Notes: generated from the letters alone by a model not told the origin. A stretch of 64,000 nt of DNA from Gambelia wislizenii (GCA_030847615.1 JAUMIR010000001.1:287764187-287828186); one strand, 5' to 3'. Numbered from the stretch's first letter, positions 10,870-22,190 are shown. Made by a program: numbers and translations.

Positions 10870-11702
10870 TCAGACAGGATCCAGTGCCAGTTTCATTTAT
10901 AGATCCCTGTATATTGAATTACCAACTTTGGGGGACAAGGTTCTTGTGTTTCTTAATAGGTAAGAGGGCAGCTGACAAAAATGCATGAAAGAGTGGCTGG
11001 AAATGATTTAGTGATTGAATTTCAGCCTTCCATGTAAACATTCAAGCAAAGGTAAGGAGCTCATAGTTCTCCACGTGTGTTTCTGAATCCCGCTCCCTGT
11101 ACTTAATTGTTTTTATCCTTTTATTTTATATTAACTGTAATTTAATATTAGAGAAGTTAAAATGGTTTGATGGCATATTGACAGATATTAAAATTGATTG
11201 ATTGATGAACAAAAGCATGTATCAGGTTATTTCCCCCTGCAATGGAGGGGCCTTGATTTCTGGCCTGCCAGATGTTGCTGCACTACAACTCCCATCAGCT
11301 ACAGTTCAGCAAAATCTGGAAGGCTACAAGTTGTTCTACAGTTGTTATCTACATTGTCCATTATCCTGCAGTTACACACTGGGGGTCCTTTATTTTTTCC
11401 CCAGAACATGGAAAAGTTACTTTAGCAGACTTCAGCCACAGAAATGTCTGAGGGTTACAGTTCAAAAAAGTATTTCAAGACCTCTCCTTTTTTCAAGACC
11501 TCTCCTTTTCACTTTATTACTTTTCAAAAGTGGCAATAAAGGGAGCTCTTGCTCCCTTTGCTTTTCTCCAGCTATGCTTTCCTAGCTGAAATAATACATG
11601 TAAAATAAAATACCGTAGTCTTTGGGGCTGGGGAAGGTGTACCCAGCAATGTCCTTGAAAGCTCAACACGGATTCCTCCAATTCTTAGGTCACCTTTCTT
11701 AT

Positions 11703-11736
<34 letters not shown>

Positions 11737-11970
11737 GGATGGGGAGGTAGCTAAGTGACCAATTAAAATCACCAGCATCATCCAAGTTGTTCTGACCAAC
11801 TGTGACTTTGTCTCCTTTTACAGCTAAGCTATGGGGAAGCTGCCATGATGGAGCACCTGCTTCTTTTCTACATGCAGAATTTCCCAGGTTCTGTCCCAGT
11901 CATCTCTAGGTAGGAAGAGAAGAACTCAGAAACTGAAACCTTTGAGAGGCACACAGTCACTCTCTTTTGC
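10870..11970. other. mostly unassigned sequence
   Basis: Holds a short hAT-like palindromic fragment at 11265-11345 ('CCAGATGTTGCTGCACTACA'), a direct repeat of 'TTCAAGACCTCTCCTTTT' near 11476-11510, and a (CA)n tract at 11705-11734. No gene seen. Confidence 0.4.
11705..11734. repeat. (CA)n microsatellite
   Basis: About 15 uninterrupted CA units. Confidence 0.95.
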
Positions 11971-11974
11971 CAGT

Positions 11975-12090
11975 CACACACTAGTTCTCAAAGTAACCTA
12001 CTTCACAGGGTTGTTCTAAGGCTAAAAATGGGAAGGGGGACCATCTGTACTTTCTTGGAGGCAGGGAGGGAAACAAATAACAAACAGATT
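11975..12090 (+). mobile_element. SINE 3'-portion (L2-tailed type)
   Basis: 'TAACCTACTTCACAGGGTTG' then 'CTAAAAATGGGAAGGGGGAC' and 'GGAGG' match the 3' part of the SINE at 18558-18740. The head is absent. Confidence 0.5.
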
Positions 12091-12139
12091 GTAAAACTAG
12101 AGTGACTTCACCTTGAGGAGGATTTGTGTATATGACATG

Positions 12140-12665
12140 GGACTTTATCAGACAGATAAAATATGGTGTCATAACGACGCCACATAAATATGAAAGGGCA
12201 TGCATATCAGACGATGTCTCCCTTTCACGTTTATGTCCTCACCAAAACACAAACGTTTTAATTGATGGCTGAAGCTATCAATTGATCCCCTGTGGCACTT
12301 TTGTGCCAGCACTGCCGGCATGTGAAACCTCGCACCATTGTACTCACATAAATTCAGCATCAATGGCTGGTCCAGTGTTAACACTTCCAGGTAAGATTGC
12401 ATCAGTCAGGTAAGTGACACACTTTCTATGACCCTCCCTGAATTACTTGGGGCCTTTAAAGTGTGTTCCTTTGCTTTTAAAAAGTTTTTCTGTCTTATTT
12501 TTGTTTTGAATTTCCCACAGGATTTCAAAGGAGGAAGTGAACAGAACTCCATTCACTTCCTCTTTCATTGCCCCGTTTGCCTTTGTGGGGGTGGTGGCGG
12601 CGGCACAAAAATGGATTTTTTTATGCCAGCAAAAGAACATTTTAAGGGCTCATCTGATAAAGTCC
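12140..12665 (-). mobile_element. Harbinger-like MITE, long (asymmetric) form
   Basis: Termini GGACTTTATCAGACAG and CTGATAAAGTCC. Inside are 'TAATTGATGGCTGAAGCTATC' (a small palindrome shared with the hairpin apex), 'AAGTGACACACTTT', 'GAAGTGAACAGAACTCC' and a GGC-rich stretch. It is the reverse orientation of the copies at 26665 and 45536. Flanking trinucleotides are ATG and ATA, so the TSD is eroded. Confidence 0.75.
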
Positions 12666-12845
12666 ATAGAGCTTAAAGTTCCCTTTAAAGTAATTTATTA
12701 CCATTATAGTTTTAAGACCCTCAAAGGAGTTAGTGTTGGAGTGATGATTCAACAAAAATAATTCATTTCTCTTGTCTGTTTGTTACTTTTTAAAAATCTA
12801 CATGGTACAAGCTGTTGGCTTGTGTTAGAAAACACATTCCCCTTG

Positions 12846-13165
12846 GGGCCGTTTACACAGCAAAATAAATCCTCTAAGAATTCACAAAGAGTCCTAATAG
12901 CTCCCACATCTTTCAGATCAAAGCCGCCATATTCAGAAGGAGGGGGACAAAAAACACCATAAGTCACACAGTCTCAGATTTCGCTATTTCCCCCGTCTTT
13001 TTTGAAAAGTAGCGCAAGTTAGCGCACTATTGATTGTGTGAATGACCACTTTGCTTACGGCAGTGGGAACTACCAGCAGTCTTTCCGAAACAGCCCCAGC
13101 AGAGCTTAGCTGTGATTGGTTGGACTGAGGGGGTGGACTTGCAAGAGATGAGGCTCGAAAAGATC
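12846..13165 (+). mobile_element. type A2 Harbinger-like MITE, 3'-truncated
   Basis: Starts with a GGCCGTTTACACAGC terminus and contains 'ATATTCAGAAGGAGGGGGAC', shared with 31821. 'GTGATTGGTTGGACTGAGG' corresponds to the middle of the copies at 16605 and 30910. The right terminus is missing. Confidence 0.55.
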
Positions 13166-13700
13166 CAGCCAGCTGGCTTGCTTTCTAGCATAATTACTGT
13201 TCCTCTCTCCCCCTCCCCTCTGTGTGTATATGAGAGAGAGAGAGAGAGAGAGAGAGTGATCTGCTCCACCGGCTGATTGCTCAATTGTTCTTTTGTGTGC
13301 GTGAGTGCGCACACGCACTGGCGTGAAAAAAACAGAGAGAGAGAGAGGGAGAAGCAGTCTGGTCAGCTGGCAGAAATGCAGAGTGAAGAGAATCTAGGCT
13401 TCTTTTCCTTCCCTCCTTTGTCATTATTCCTCCCTCTCCCCCGCTCTCCCTCCTTTTTTGTTGCTTTATCTGGTTTTTTCTGGCTCAGACGAAGCTACAA
13501 ACCTACGGTCTCTTTCCCCCTCGCACTGCCCCCCTCCTCACTTCCTCCCCGCCTCCTGCCTGGTATGTGTGAACTTTTTACGGCGAAAGCTCATTGTATC
13601 TTCTAATTTAGCAATAAATCAGGTGAACTATGCAGTGCTGGTGCAAAAGGACGGCAATCCAGAATTGTGCGCACTTTATTCTGCCGTGTAACTGGCCCCC
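13166..13700. promoter_or_regulatory. pyrimidine-rich repeat-poor stretch; possible regulatory/5'UTR sequence
   Basis: The segment has a (GA)n tract (13232-13256) and long CT-rich runs (13395-13460, 13515-13560). The following sequence around 13565-13690 carries several CpGs ('TTTTTACGGCGAAAGC', 'GGACGGCAATCC', 'TGCGCACTTTATTCTGCCG'). It does not match any repeat family used elsewhere in the window. No splice-bounded ORF can be supported. This is an inference from composition only. Confidence 0.25.
13232..13256. repeat. (GA)n microsatellite
   Basis: Uninterrupted GA units. Confidence 0.95.
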
Positions 13701-14120
13701 TTCTTTCTACCTTATAATTGTCCCCATACCCACAACAAAGTTATAAGCCATGCTCAGTCCAGAACTTGAACCAGGTTATATTCCTCCTCCATCATTTAGA
13801 GATGCCACGTTCCTGTAACTGTAAATGTAATTACAGAGGTTACAGCTATACCACAAAAAGAATGAATTTATTCCTTCTTATGTTCACAGTTACTTCCAGG
13901 TTCTGGATGCAAGCTGTGCTAAAATCATCTTAAGCTTATGAACATTAGCAGCAAAACAGTTTGTTAGTCATTTGTTAAAAATTAATCTATTGTCTCTGAC
14001 TGATTAGAAAAAATGTAATTATTTTAAGCAATATTATTTAAATTGTTCAATGCCAACAGTATTAGTGGAGTGAGTAGCCATCATCATTTCACATTATTTT
14101 AATTTGTTATTAAAGTGGGT
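13701..14120. other. unassigned sequence
   Basis: AT-rich and without a recognisable feature. Confidence 0.35.
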
Positions 14121-14124
14121 AGCA

Positions 14125-14345
14125 GATAAGAACCAGTGTTGGATACTGGTCTGAGTGTGGACTAGGGCTCTAGGACACTAGGGTTTGATTCCCCAGTGAC
14201 CCATATAAACCCACTGGGTAACTTTGGGCAAGTCACACTCTCTCAGCCTAAGAAAAAGGCAGTGGCAAATCTTCTCTGAATAAATCCTGCAAAGAAAACC
14301 CTTTGATAGATTGTCAACTGGAAGGCACATAAAGCAGAAGCAACC
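14125..14345 (+). mobile_element. CORE-SINE (MIR-like, RTE-type tail)
   Basis: 'ACCAGTGTTGGATACTGG', 'TTTGGGCAAGTCACACTCTC', 'GCAGTGGCAAATC' and 'CAACTGGAAGGCACATAAAG' match the 2966 family in order. Confidence 0.8.
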
Positions 14346-15205
14346 ATTTGCATTTCACCCAGTATATTGTTGGTCTACGGCATTGTGAGAAATTTAAATG
14401 GTAGCCTGGGAGGACCCATTTTGAAACATTCCCACAGTGGTATTTAAAAAACAACAACACTTATCCAGGTTTATTTATTTATTTGTTTGTTTTACAAATA
14501 AAGAGGGAGCAGATAATTCATCGTTCAGTAGGCAAGTAAAGGATATTATGTACGCTTATAGGGTTTAGGATGCCTCATGATCAAATAAAATGACTTGAGC
14601 TCACTTTCTGAAGGCATCCTACAGTATTTGTGGCCAAGGTAAAAGTAATGAGATTTAAAATTAACTATAAAATAATTTGAGCTAAACAACAGAGGAAAAC
14701 AAACTCCTAATAGCATGTGGAATAGTTTGCTAAGAAAAGTTGTGTTAGCATCATTATATTAAGCCATAAAAAGCATAGTCTAGACAAAGCAGAGTAGATT
14801 ATATTGTTAGGGGGCTGAACCTACATTAACTGTTTAGGAAAAAAATGGATTAGATGGCCTAATAAAGCATTTCTATAGTCTAATGATGATGATAAACTAA
14901 GTCAATACCTCTAGGGGATTTTCCTTCCCACAAACTCTTAGGAGTAGATAATATGGCCAAATGAATTCTTTGTATAATTCAAGTGAGTTACTCAGTATTG
15001 AAGTGGACTAAAGGTCTTTTAGTGCCAAAATACGTTTGGTGGGGGTGGGGGCTGAAGCCTTCTTCCAATATGCTTCTAGCCATGTCATAATACTTTTAAA
15101 CTGCTTAGGAAGAGTTAATTTAATCCACTGCTTCAAGGCTCAGGCTCTCCTATACATTGCTTTTACCCATACACTTTAGAGATAATGCCCAAAGTCTTAG
15201 TTTCA
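14346..15205. other. unassigned sequence
   Basis: No gene. A short T-rich L2-tail-like run lies at about 14465-14500. The rest is unassigned. Confidence 0.35.
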
Positions 15206-15210
15206 TGGCC

Positions 15211-15365
15211 TATTTATTTATATGATTTATATTTATATTTATATTTATATTTATATTTATATTTATTTATGATTCTTCCCACTGTTGGGATACAAAGTGC
15301 ATTCCAACATAATTTTTCAAAAGGTTTCAATAGAAGCACAATAACTGATACATAATAAAATACAA
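15211..15365 (-). mobile_element. L2-like 3' tail with (ATTTAT)n array (weak)
   Basis: An (ATTTAT)n array at about 15211-15272 passes into 'CCCACTGTTGGGATACAAAG' and AT-rich sequence, as in minus-strand L2 3' ends. Very diverged. Confidence 0.4.
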
Positions 15366-15874
15366 ATTAACTTCTAGTGTTAAAATACTGTTGAGTGTGT
15401 AGTACACACAATGATTCTGTATGTTGTATGACACAGATGTGTTCCATGGTTACTCCTTCTGGGCTGGATATATTATATCAGATCAATTTTGTACTTGAAA
15501 AGTCTTTGGCATTTGTAGATACATATGTTCTTTTAAATTATATCCTTTCCTGATATATAGAATTTAACCAATGGTCAATGTAATTGGATCCTGTATGATC
15601 TTACTGTTACTAAAAACAAAAACAAACTTATACTCCAAGGCTGCAAAGCTAATGATTCCCCATCTACTGTACAAAGGCCAGACAATCTCACTGCTTTAGC
15701 TACATATCAATGTGTATTTTATAGATATCAACTTCAAGAAAATGTGTTTTTGCAAATATGGTCAGCTTACTTTGATATATATGCCTTGCTCATGTTCATA
15801 TCTTATGGACTTCCACCCTTCTTTTCTTCTCATTTTTCCCATCCTTTAGATTATACTTTAAAAATGCATTTTTA

Positions 15875-16135
15875 AATAATAATAATGATAATAGAACATA
15901 CATTAAATTAAAACAATTTTAAACTCACCACGAACAATAAATAGGAATTAAAATATTAGAAAGTGCATCCATTTAAAAACCCTGCCTGTTAGAAGTATTC
16001 AGTTGCTGAAGGCTTGCCTAAATAGAAAACGGTAGGAGAACAACAGGGAGGATTCCGGCCTAACCTCCTTTGGAAGGAAGTTCTACAATATGGGAACAGC
16101 CACCAAGAAAGCCTGCACCAAAGACCTCTGAAAGT
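15875..16135 (-). mobile_element. L2 LINE 3'UTR fragment
   Basis: 'GCTGAAGGCTTGCCTAAATAG', 'GGATTCCGGCCTAACCTCC' and 'GGAAGTTCTACAATATGGG' parallel the L2 3'UTR region of the better-preserved element at 56040-56180 in the same order. Confidence 0.55.
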
Positions 16136-16304
16136 GGTGGAACTGAGAGAAGGGCTTCTCCTGCAGAAGGAACTCTCCTCTCTTTGTTTTCTTTGTTTTA
16201 ATTTTAAAAAGACCTGTACATCTATGGGGTTGTCTAAATGACAAAAAAATACTTCTCACAGGATGTAAAGAGAAGACAAACTGTCCCAATGGCAATCCCT
16301 GTTG

Positions 16305-16440
16305 TTTCTTTTCTTTTCTTTTCTTTTTTTATTTAGTTATTTATACCCCGCTCTTCAGCCACAAGGCTATCAGAACGGCTTACAAATTGTTTTAAGCAAT
16401 AGCTATTTACACATCTACACTGCATTAAGCAGCTTCCAAT
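16305..16440 (-). mobile_element. L2 LINE 3'-end insertion
   Basis: A T-rich leader, then 'TTATTTATACCCCGCTCTTC' and 'CAGAACGGCTTACAAATTG', the reverse complement of an L2 3'UTR end. It splits the type A2 MITE. Confidence 0.6.
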
Positions 16441-16938
16441 GTGTGTTAGCTAATTTCACCATATTGTGAAGAGGGGGGAGTCAAAACTGGCCTTCACAGC
16501 TTTTCCTGGAGTTTTTAAAAAACAGCAAGGGAACGCACATTCTTGCTCATTGGGACAAGTGCTTTGATATGAATCGCTTTCCCATATGAGTGGAAGTGCA
16601 AACCTGATTGGCCAGACAAGTGCTGGGGGTGGACCTTGCTAACAGGGCAAGCACCCACTGCTGCCATGTTAGATTTTCACCTTAGCGAGTGATTGCTAAG
16701 TCAATAAAACAGGATTTTTTAATCTCTTTTTTTCTGATTTTTGTAAAGGTGAAATATCCCTTATGCACACCGTGGAAATAGGGTTTTAAAAAAAGTTTGA
16801 CAGCAGCAGATTTAAAAACACAAGTAATTCACCTTGTGGCTACCATCTTGGCTAGAGGGCATGTGAAGTTTATGGGGGCTGTAAAACCATTAAGACAAGT
16901 CACAGCTGCTGCAAATTGCTATTACTACAGGACAACCC

Positions 16939-17401
16939 TGTCCAGTTAGTATAGGCTTACTGAGAGGCAGCTGGCACAGTCTGGGGACAAACTAGACCCA
17001 GGGTAGCCAAACAGCAGATAAACTACATACCAGAAAGGCACAAAAACAAAGGCTTCAGCTAGCAAGTTTTATCACTGCTTTGACCCACTTTCACCCACAA
17101 CAAGAAGACTTACAAGCAGCAAGGTCCTTCCAATAATATCTGGAGGCTTTATCTTCAGTTCCAGTACAAAACAAACAGAATATACAGCAAACCTCACTAA
17201 TGAATCCAACAGCAATTCTCCAAACATCTAACACTCCTCAACACCAACCCACAACAGTAACTCACACAGAGTGTATCTTTATAGGAGTGTTAAGCTAGTC
17301 ACCTTCTGCCTAGCCACAGCTGTGCACAACCCATTTCAGCTGTGCTATCAGCTGTTGGTCCAACATTTTCTCTCTGCACTTAAAGGGATATTATCCTGAC
17401 A
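16939..17401 (-). mobile_element. solo-LTR-like insertion
   Basis: On the minus strand the 463-bp segment begins TGTCAGGATAATATCC and ends CTAACTGGACA, so it has TG...CA LTR ends. Inside are 'CCTATAAAG' (TATA-like) and 'GAAGATAAAGCC' (poly(A)-signal-like). The plus-strand flanks are AACCC and AATCT, which differ by two C/T transitions and may be an eroded 5-bp TSD. No internal retroviral coding sequence is present. The family is unknown; ERV, gypsy and copia are all possible. Confidence 0.6.
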
Positions 17402-17791
17402 AATCTGTTTCTTTTGGCCTCGTATAGACAACCCCTACAGCAGAACCTTCCCATCATCCCCAGACACCACAGCCAATGAAAGTACACATTACTCTAAGTT
17501 ATTTCTATTAACATTGTTTTAAAATAAGAGCACAATGTCTCTTTGTCCTCCATTTGTAATTGGGCTGGGCTGAATGAAGCACAACAGTTTCAGAAGTGTT
17601 CTACTCACATTAAAAACCGGTTGCTTCAGTTCACTGTGAATTGGTTTAAACTTGAATGTTCTATCACCTAATGCTGGTCCCCCCCTTTCCTCCTCCCTTG
17701 CAGTTAGACTGCAGTACTAGCCCTTAATGTTTAACCTCTAACTGAAGTTAGGAGTAGTTTGTTATGTTGGTTTAGTACAGCTTCCATAGTA

Positions 17792-17910
17792 CAGTGGGCC
17801 CTTAGTTTCCACTGGGATTTGATTCCAGGATCCCCTGTGGATACCAAAATTCATGGATGTTCAAGTCCCATTAAATACAATGGCATAGTACAAATACAAT
17901 GGCACCACAA
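17792..17910. mobile_element. mariner-like MITE, 3'-truncated
   Basis: TA followed by CAGTGGGCCCTTAGTTTCC, then 'CCCTGTGGATACCAAAAT', matches the left half of the element at 5524. The right terminus is missing. Confidence 0.65.
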
Positions 17911-18310
17911 GAACAGCCTGTGCCCCTTAAGCTAACTTGTCTTCAAGTACTCCTTAGGAGCTGCCCTCTCAGCAGTGCTGAAATAAGATACAATGGCTGG
18001 TCTGGCCAAGTATTATAGATGGAGTCAGGGGGTGGAGTGAGATGCCATCTCATCCTTTGCCACAGCTTGCAAAATATTTGGGGTTAGCCTGGAAGAGTAT
18101 CAGAGATTATCAGTCCAAATGCTATGCATTTCAAATTGAAATTAACCCACACTGAATACAATGGAGTGATTTGCCAAATAAATGTGGTGAGAAAAATGCA
18201 AAATGAACCAGTGTATATATGTTTATGAGTCTAAACACCTCCAGTCTAAATAAATGAATGATCCCAAGAGGTCTTTTGAATAGTTTTTTGGGGGCAATGG
18301 AAAGAGTAGG
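17911..18310. other. unassigned sequence
   Basis: No gene or repeat recognised. Confidence 0.3.
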
Positions 18311-18311
18311 C

Positions 18312-18540
18312 AGCCTAAATACCCTAAAGGCACCAGATTCTGTCTGATCTTGGAAGCTAAGTAGAGTCAGCCCTTGTTAGTACTTGGATAGGAGACCACC
18401 AACAAATACCGGGTGCTGTACGCTATAGTTCAGAAAAAGGAACTGGCAAAACCACCTCTGAGTATTCCTTACCTAAGAAAACCCTATGGAATTCATGGGG
18501 CCACCATAAGTTGACCTGCAACTTGAAGGCATGCATGTGC
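18312..18540 (+). mobile_element. 5S-rRNA-derived SINE
   Basis: The head carries 'CTGTCTGATCTTGGAAGCTA' and 'TTAGTACTTGGATAGGAGAC', close to vertebrate 5S rRNA, so the pol III internal control region is mostly kept. The body 'AACCACCTCTGAGTATTCC' and tail 'GGCCACCATAAGTTGACC' with 'CAACTTGAAGGCATG' follow. Confidence 0.88.
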
Positions 18541-18557
18541 ACACACATGCACACACA

Positions 18558-18740
18558 CGTGATGGATAGAGTACTGGACCAGGAGTAGGAAGACCCAAGT
18601 TCAAATCTCCCCTCAGCCATGAAACACACTGGGTTACCAGTCACTATCTCTTAGCTTAACCTACCACTAAGAATTGTTCTATGGATCGAAATGGGGTGGA
18701 GGACCATGCACGTCACTTCTAATAAATGAATAAAATAAAA
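18558..18740 (+). mobile_element. CORE-SINE, L2-tailed type
   Basis: 'TAGAGTACTGGACCAGGAG' and 'CAAGTTCAAATCTCC' form a tRNA-like head (B-box GTTCAAATC). 'TTAACCTACCACTAAGAATTG' and 'GGGGTGGAGGACCATG' then lead to an AATAAA-rich tail. It follows directly after the 5S-SINE. Confidence 0.65.
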
Positions 18741-19110
18741 TAGTCACTGTCCTGACACATAGTATACTATTTAAAAAAAATTAGGAGATTTTAACAAACA
18801 GTTTGTGACATGCTGTGAGATTTGCTATTTGGAGGCTGGGGGAAACTAATGTGTTCCACTATATAGATATAAACCTGTGACTAGCCTAAAGTGGCTTTTT
18901 GGATCTCAGCTACCCTTGGATTTAAACATTTAATTGCAGGAACCAGACGTGCTTTCAGCTTTTAGTTCATTGCCTCTACCTCATGAGTTGGGGCTGGAGT
19001 TATTGTGACCATAACTCTAGTCTTGAGGTTTAAAACTCTTAGATCAAAAAGGGCATGTAGAAATCTTGTAGATATTTTAAAGCATGCCTTGCTGTTTTCT
19101 GTATTGAGTG
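18741..19110. other. unassigned sequence
   Basis: No feature recognised. Confidence 0.3.
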
Positions 19111-19114
19111 TTTT

Positions 19115-19139
19115 TAATAATAATAATAATAATAATAAT
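19115..19139. repeat. (AAT)n microsatellite
   Basis: AAT trinucleotide run at the presumed 3' end of a minus-strand L1. Confidence 0.9.
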
Positions 19140-19770
19140 GTAACAACAGTTTATAAAATACAATTTCAACAAAACTAATAACTCAATGACAAAGCCTTAC
19201 AGATAGGATGATAATGAAATGGTAGAGAAAAAAAATCAGATAATATTCTATCAAGATGTGTATAATTCCACAGTTCATGAAATGAGAATTTTTTTAAAAA
19301 AAAAAATTGCTTGTGGTTTGACTAATAAAACTATTTCCCAAAGCAATTCCCAGACCATAGGAGTTTGACCAATAAAGCAGCTTCCCAAATTTTCTTTAAC
19401 TACTCAGATAACAATGGAACTTGAGATTTTAAATAAGAGGTTATGTGACTTTTTATTACAAGGAATAGAATAGTTATTATTGGGTATCATACAGCTCAGT
19501 TTTGTTTCTTTAAACATCAATATAGAATTACTATAGAATTACTTTGGTATCTGAAATAAAACAGTATCCAGACATTTTGGATATTCTATCCAACATTTCT
19601 TTCCATAAATGTATAATGTTTGGACAATTTCCCCCAAGTATGTAAAATCATTGGCAAGTGAAACTTGGCACATCCACAATTCATGTTACCCGGCCTAAAA
19701 CCCATTCCTCCAATAATTCATAATTTGACTTATTAGACACTTCACATGGTTTTAAGTAGACCAAGGCAAC
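19115..19770 (-). mobile_element. decayed L1 LINE 3' end (weak)
   Basis: The minus strand reads 'CATACTTGGGGGAAATTGTCC' where an L1 ORF2 C-terminal Cys/His segment (as at 53405) would read histidine-Met-Trp-Trp-x-Cys-Pro. The element ends in an ATT/AAT-rich tail like the L1 at 54.2 kb. The reading frame is destroyed. Confidence 0.35.
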
Positions 19771-19800
19771 CCAAACATAGGGGCTACTGTATGTCACTAG

Positions 19801-20571
19801 GGCCTACGAAGGTGTCTTGGAAATTCCTCAGAATCAAACACACCTCGGACATGATTAAGTGAAGCCCCCCTTAGATAGTCATTGGGGAGGAATGTGCAAA
19901 TCCTGTCTAGACACACCTGGCAGTGAGTCATACCCCCCAAACAAACAGTGACCAGAACATCTATTATCCTTACTCACCACAGTAAATGTCTTTCCCTCAT
20001 ACCTTTTCCTTTCCACAATACAGAGGAAGCAATAAACCCATAAACCTTAATGTTCCGACCATTCATGGCAATCAACAAAGCCAGAGCTTTCATTGTTTAA
20101 CTCTGGGAAATTCACCCAAACATTGTTTCACGCTCAAAACACCGCTTAAGGGTATGATATTGGGTATAAATATTACCCTAAAATATAGCCAAAGTGTGCT
20201 GCTACAGTTGGACACAGTCACTCTGCCCAGCTGCTGTATCACTCTCAGAACCATATCTGAGTCTTTCTCTGCTGCACAAATTTCTGCTCTCTGGTCAGAT
20301 AATTAATAGCCCATTCCCTGAATCTATTCCTCTATCCAAATACTTCCTCCTGATTCTTCGTTAGCCTTGTGTGATCACTTGTAAGCATGAGTGCATGCGT
20401 GGATGCTTCCATTGATCATTTTCCAATAAAAATAATTTTTATTTCATTTTGGCCTGGAGTCTCATCAGTGAGTACTGGTATACACAGGTGTAAAGGTCCC
20501 GTAGTTACTTGGCCTCTCGCAGTCATACCTTCGAGCTAATTAAATTCCCCACATTAATATCTTAATTTTTG
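19801..20571 (+). mobile_element. LTR-like insertion flanked by a 9-bp direct repeat
   Basis: TGTCACTAG occurs at 19792-19800 and again at 20572-20580, bracketing 771 bp of otherwise single-copy sequence. The interior has an LTR-like layout: C-rich 5' part, a poly(A) signal 'CCAATAAAAATAA' at about 20424, and a T-rich downstream part. The ends GGCCTACG...TTTTTG do not form inverted repeats or TG...CA. Alternatives are an ERV LTR with borders inside the repeats, or an unclassified insertion. Confidence 0.4.
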
Positions 20572-20649
20572 TGTCACTAGTAGGTCCACACAGACCCCAC
20601 ACAATTCAGGTTAACATTCATCTAGGACATTAGGAATTTTCAGTCTGTA

Positions 20650-21585
20650 TGGTTTTACAATAACATTGGCAGGTTTTTCTTTTAATGAAACTGTTTGAAA
20701 TTTGAACTGATTACATTGCGCAAAATAGCACCAAATAGCACACCTGGATCCATTGATTCATTTTCCTATTTCCCTTTGTTTTAAATAAAAAATGAATATG
20801 TCCATCTTCTAACAACAAATTGTAAATTTTGCTCATCAGGTTGGAAGTCCCTACTGAATATTATTAACACAGGGAAACTGAAAGTTTATAGAAATCACTG
20901 CATTTATCTTCCATTTATGTTTTTCATGGTATTCCAGAATTTTATCTGTCACTGCTACTTTTTGTTCTGTCCCTTCCTCACAACAGAGACTCTCTGTTTC
21001 TGAGCCATTAAGTCGTTTCCCTTTACAAATCTCTCCTTCAAGAAGAAGAAGAAGAAAATCCCTTTCTGTTTAGCTTATGGCTTGAAAAGGAATTTGAGCT
21101 ATTCTTTAAGTTTTATTTTACATAAAAGGTATATTATAAAATGAAAAGCAAGCTGGGAGGTGACAAGTGAATGGCGCATTGTCTGATATGGCCTGTAAAT
21201 GGAACAAAAGGCTATTTTAATTCATGCAGTAAACAGAAAATAAAGACGCCACCTCACTTTAATATACATCAACAAAACTGCAGCTTTAGCTGAAAAGTGA
21301 AAGGATTTTTTAAAAAAAAACAACGATAGCAGTACAGTTTGTTAAGGAATTTTATGAGGGCATGAAAAGCAACAACTACCAGCAAAAAGTAACCCATCTA
21401 TATTTGTTTCCATTCTTCTGCCTCTTTGGAAGCAGGCCATTGGTTGAAGAGACATTCTTTGAGGCCTCAGGAAAATGAGCTGCTGGCATCTCACTGGAGA
21501 CCCCAGGGGTGCAGCTATGCTATATACATTGTACTTAGGGGAGGAGTGAAACAATTAGTGTCTTCCTGTGCAGGATCCTAAGGAG
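20650..21585. other. unique AT-rich sequence; 21110-21300 possibly conserved non-coding
   Basis: No repeat terminus is visible. The stretch 21130-21300 ('GGTGACAAGTGAATGGCGC', 'TTAATTCATGCAGTAAAC') is complex, homeodomain-site-rich sequence of the kind seen in non-coding enhancers. This is a guess. Confidence 0.25.
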
Positions 21586-21589
21586 ATTA

Positions 21590-21807
21590 CCACACTACAC
21601 TGTTATAGCGCTATTATTCCACTTTAGCTGCTCTGGGTGCTTCCTGTGGAATCCTGGGATTTGCAGTTTAGGGAGGGGCATTTAGCATTCTCAGCCAGAG
21701 CACTCTTTGACCTCCCTAAACTACAAACCCCAGAATTCCACAGGATGTTGCCATAGCATTTAAAGTGGGATAATAGTGCTATAACAGTGTAGTGTGATAC
21801 GAGCCTC
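21590..21807. mobile_element. palindromic MITE (CACTACACTGTTATAGC family)
   Basis: The left arm 'CACTACACTGTTATAGCGCT' and the right arm 'GTGCTATAACAGTGTAGTG' are inverted copies. Inner segments ('GGAATCCTGGGATTTGCAG' against 'CAAACCCCAGAATTCC') also pair. No clear TSD. Non-coding. Confidence 0.75.
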
Positions 21808-21875
21808 TGAGAATGAGTGGCGTGTCCTTTCATGTCCAGTACTGGTCCAGTTATTATGAACACTGAAATAGGAGC

Positions 21876-22190
21876 TAATAATAATAATAATAATAATAAT
21901 ATTTTATTTCTATCCCGCCCCTCTGCAACGCAATCGGGGCGGCTTACAATAGCCCACCCCCCCTTAAAATAATATTAAACTATAAAAGATTAAAAACATA
22001 CAGTAAATTAGAAAAATATTAAAACATACAATAGTTTAAAAAAAATGATTAAAAAAAAGTGATTACAGCTCAGGGAGGACAACCGAGTCTTGGGCCGGGA
22101 TAGTTATTCAGGAAAGGCCTGCCGGAAAAGATCCGTCTTGACAGCTTTTTTAAATAAGGTCTCTATATGCTACGATCCACAAACTCCCTG
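21876..22190 (-). mobile_element. L2 LINE 3'-end fragment
   Basis: An (AAT)n tract (21876-21900), 'TATCCCGCCCCTCTGC', 'CAATCGGGGCGGCTTACAA' and 'AGGAAAGGCCTGCCGG' run in the same order as the 3'UTR of the L2 at 55802-57640. Confidence 0.75.

Larger units (their letters stand above)
16226..17435 (+). mobile_element. type A2 Harbinger-like MITE carrying two insertions
   Basis: The left end GGGGTTGTCTAAATGAC matches the copy at 30688, and the right end TATAGACAACCCC is its inverted counterpart. TAT and TAC flank it, a possible eroded TSD. The MITE sequence is interrupted at about 16305-16440 by an L2 3' tail and at 16939-17401 by an LTR. With those removed, the parts line up with the intact copy at 31748-32386 ('TGGCTACCATCTTGGC', 'GCTGCAAATTG'). 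Confidence 0.65.
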
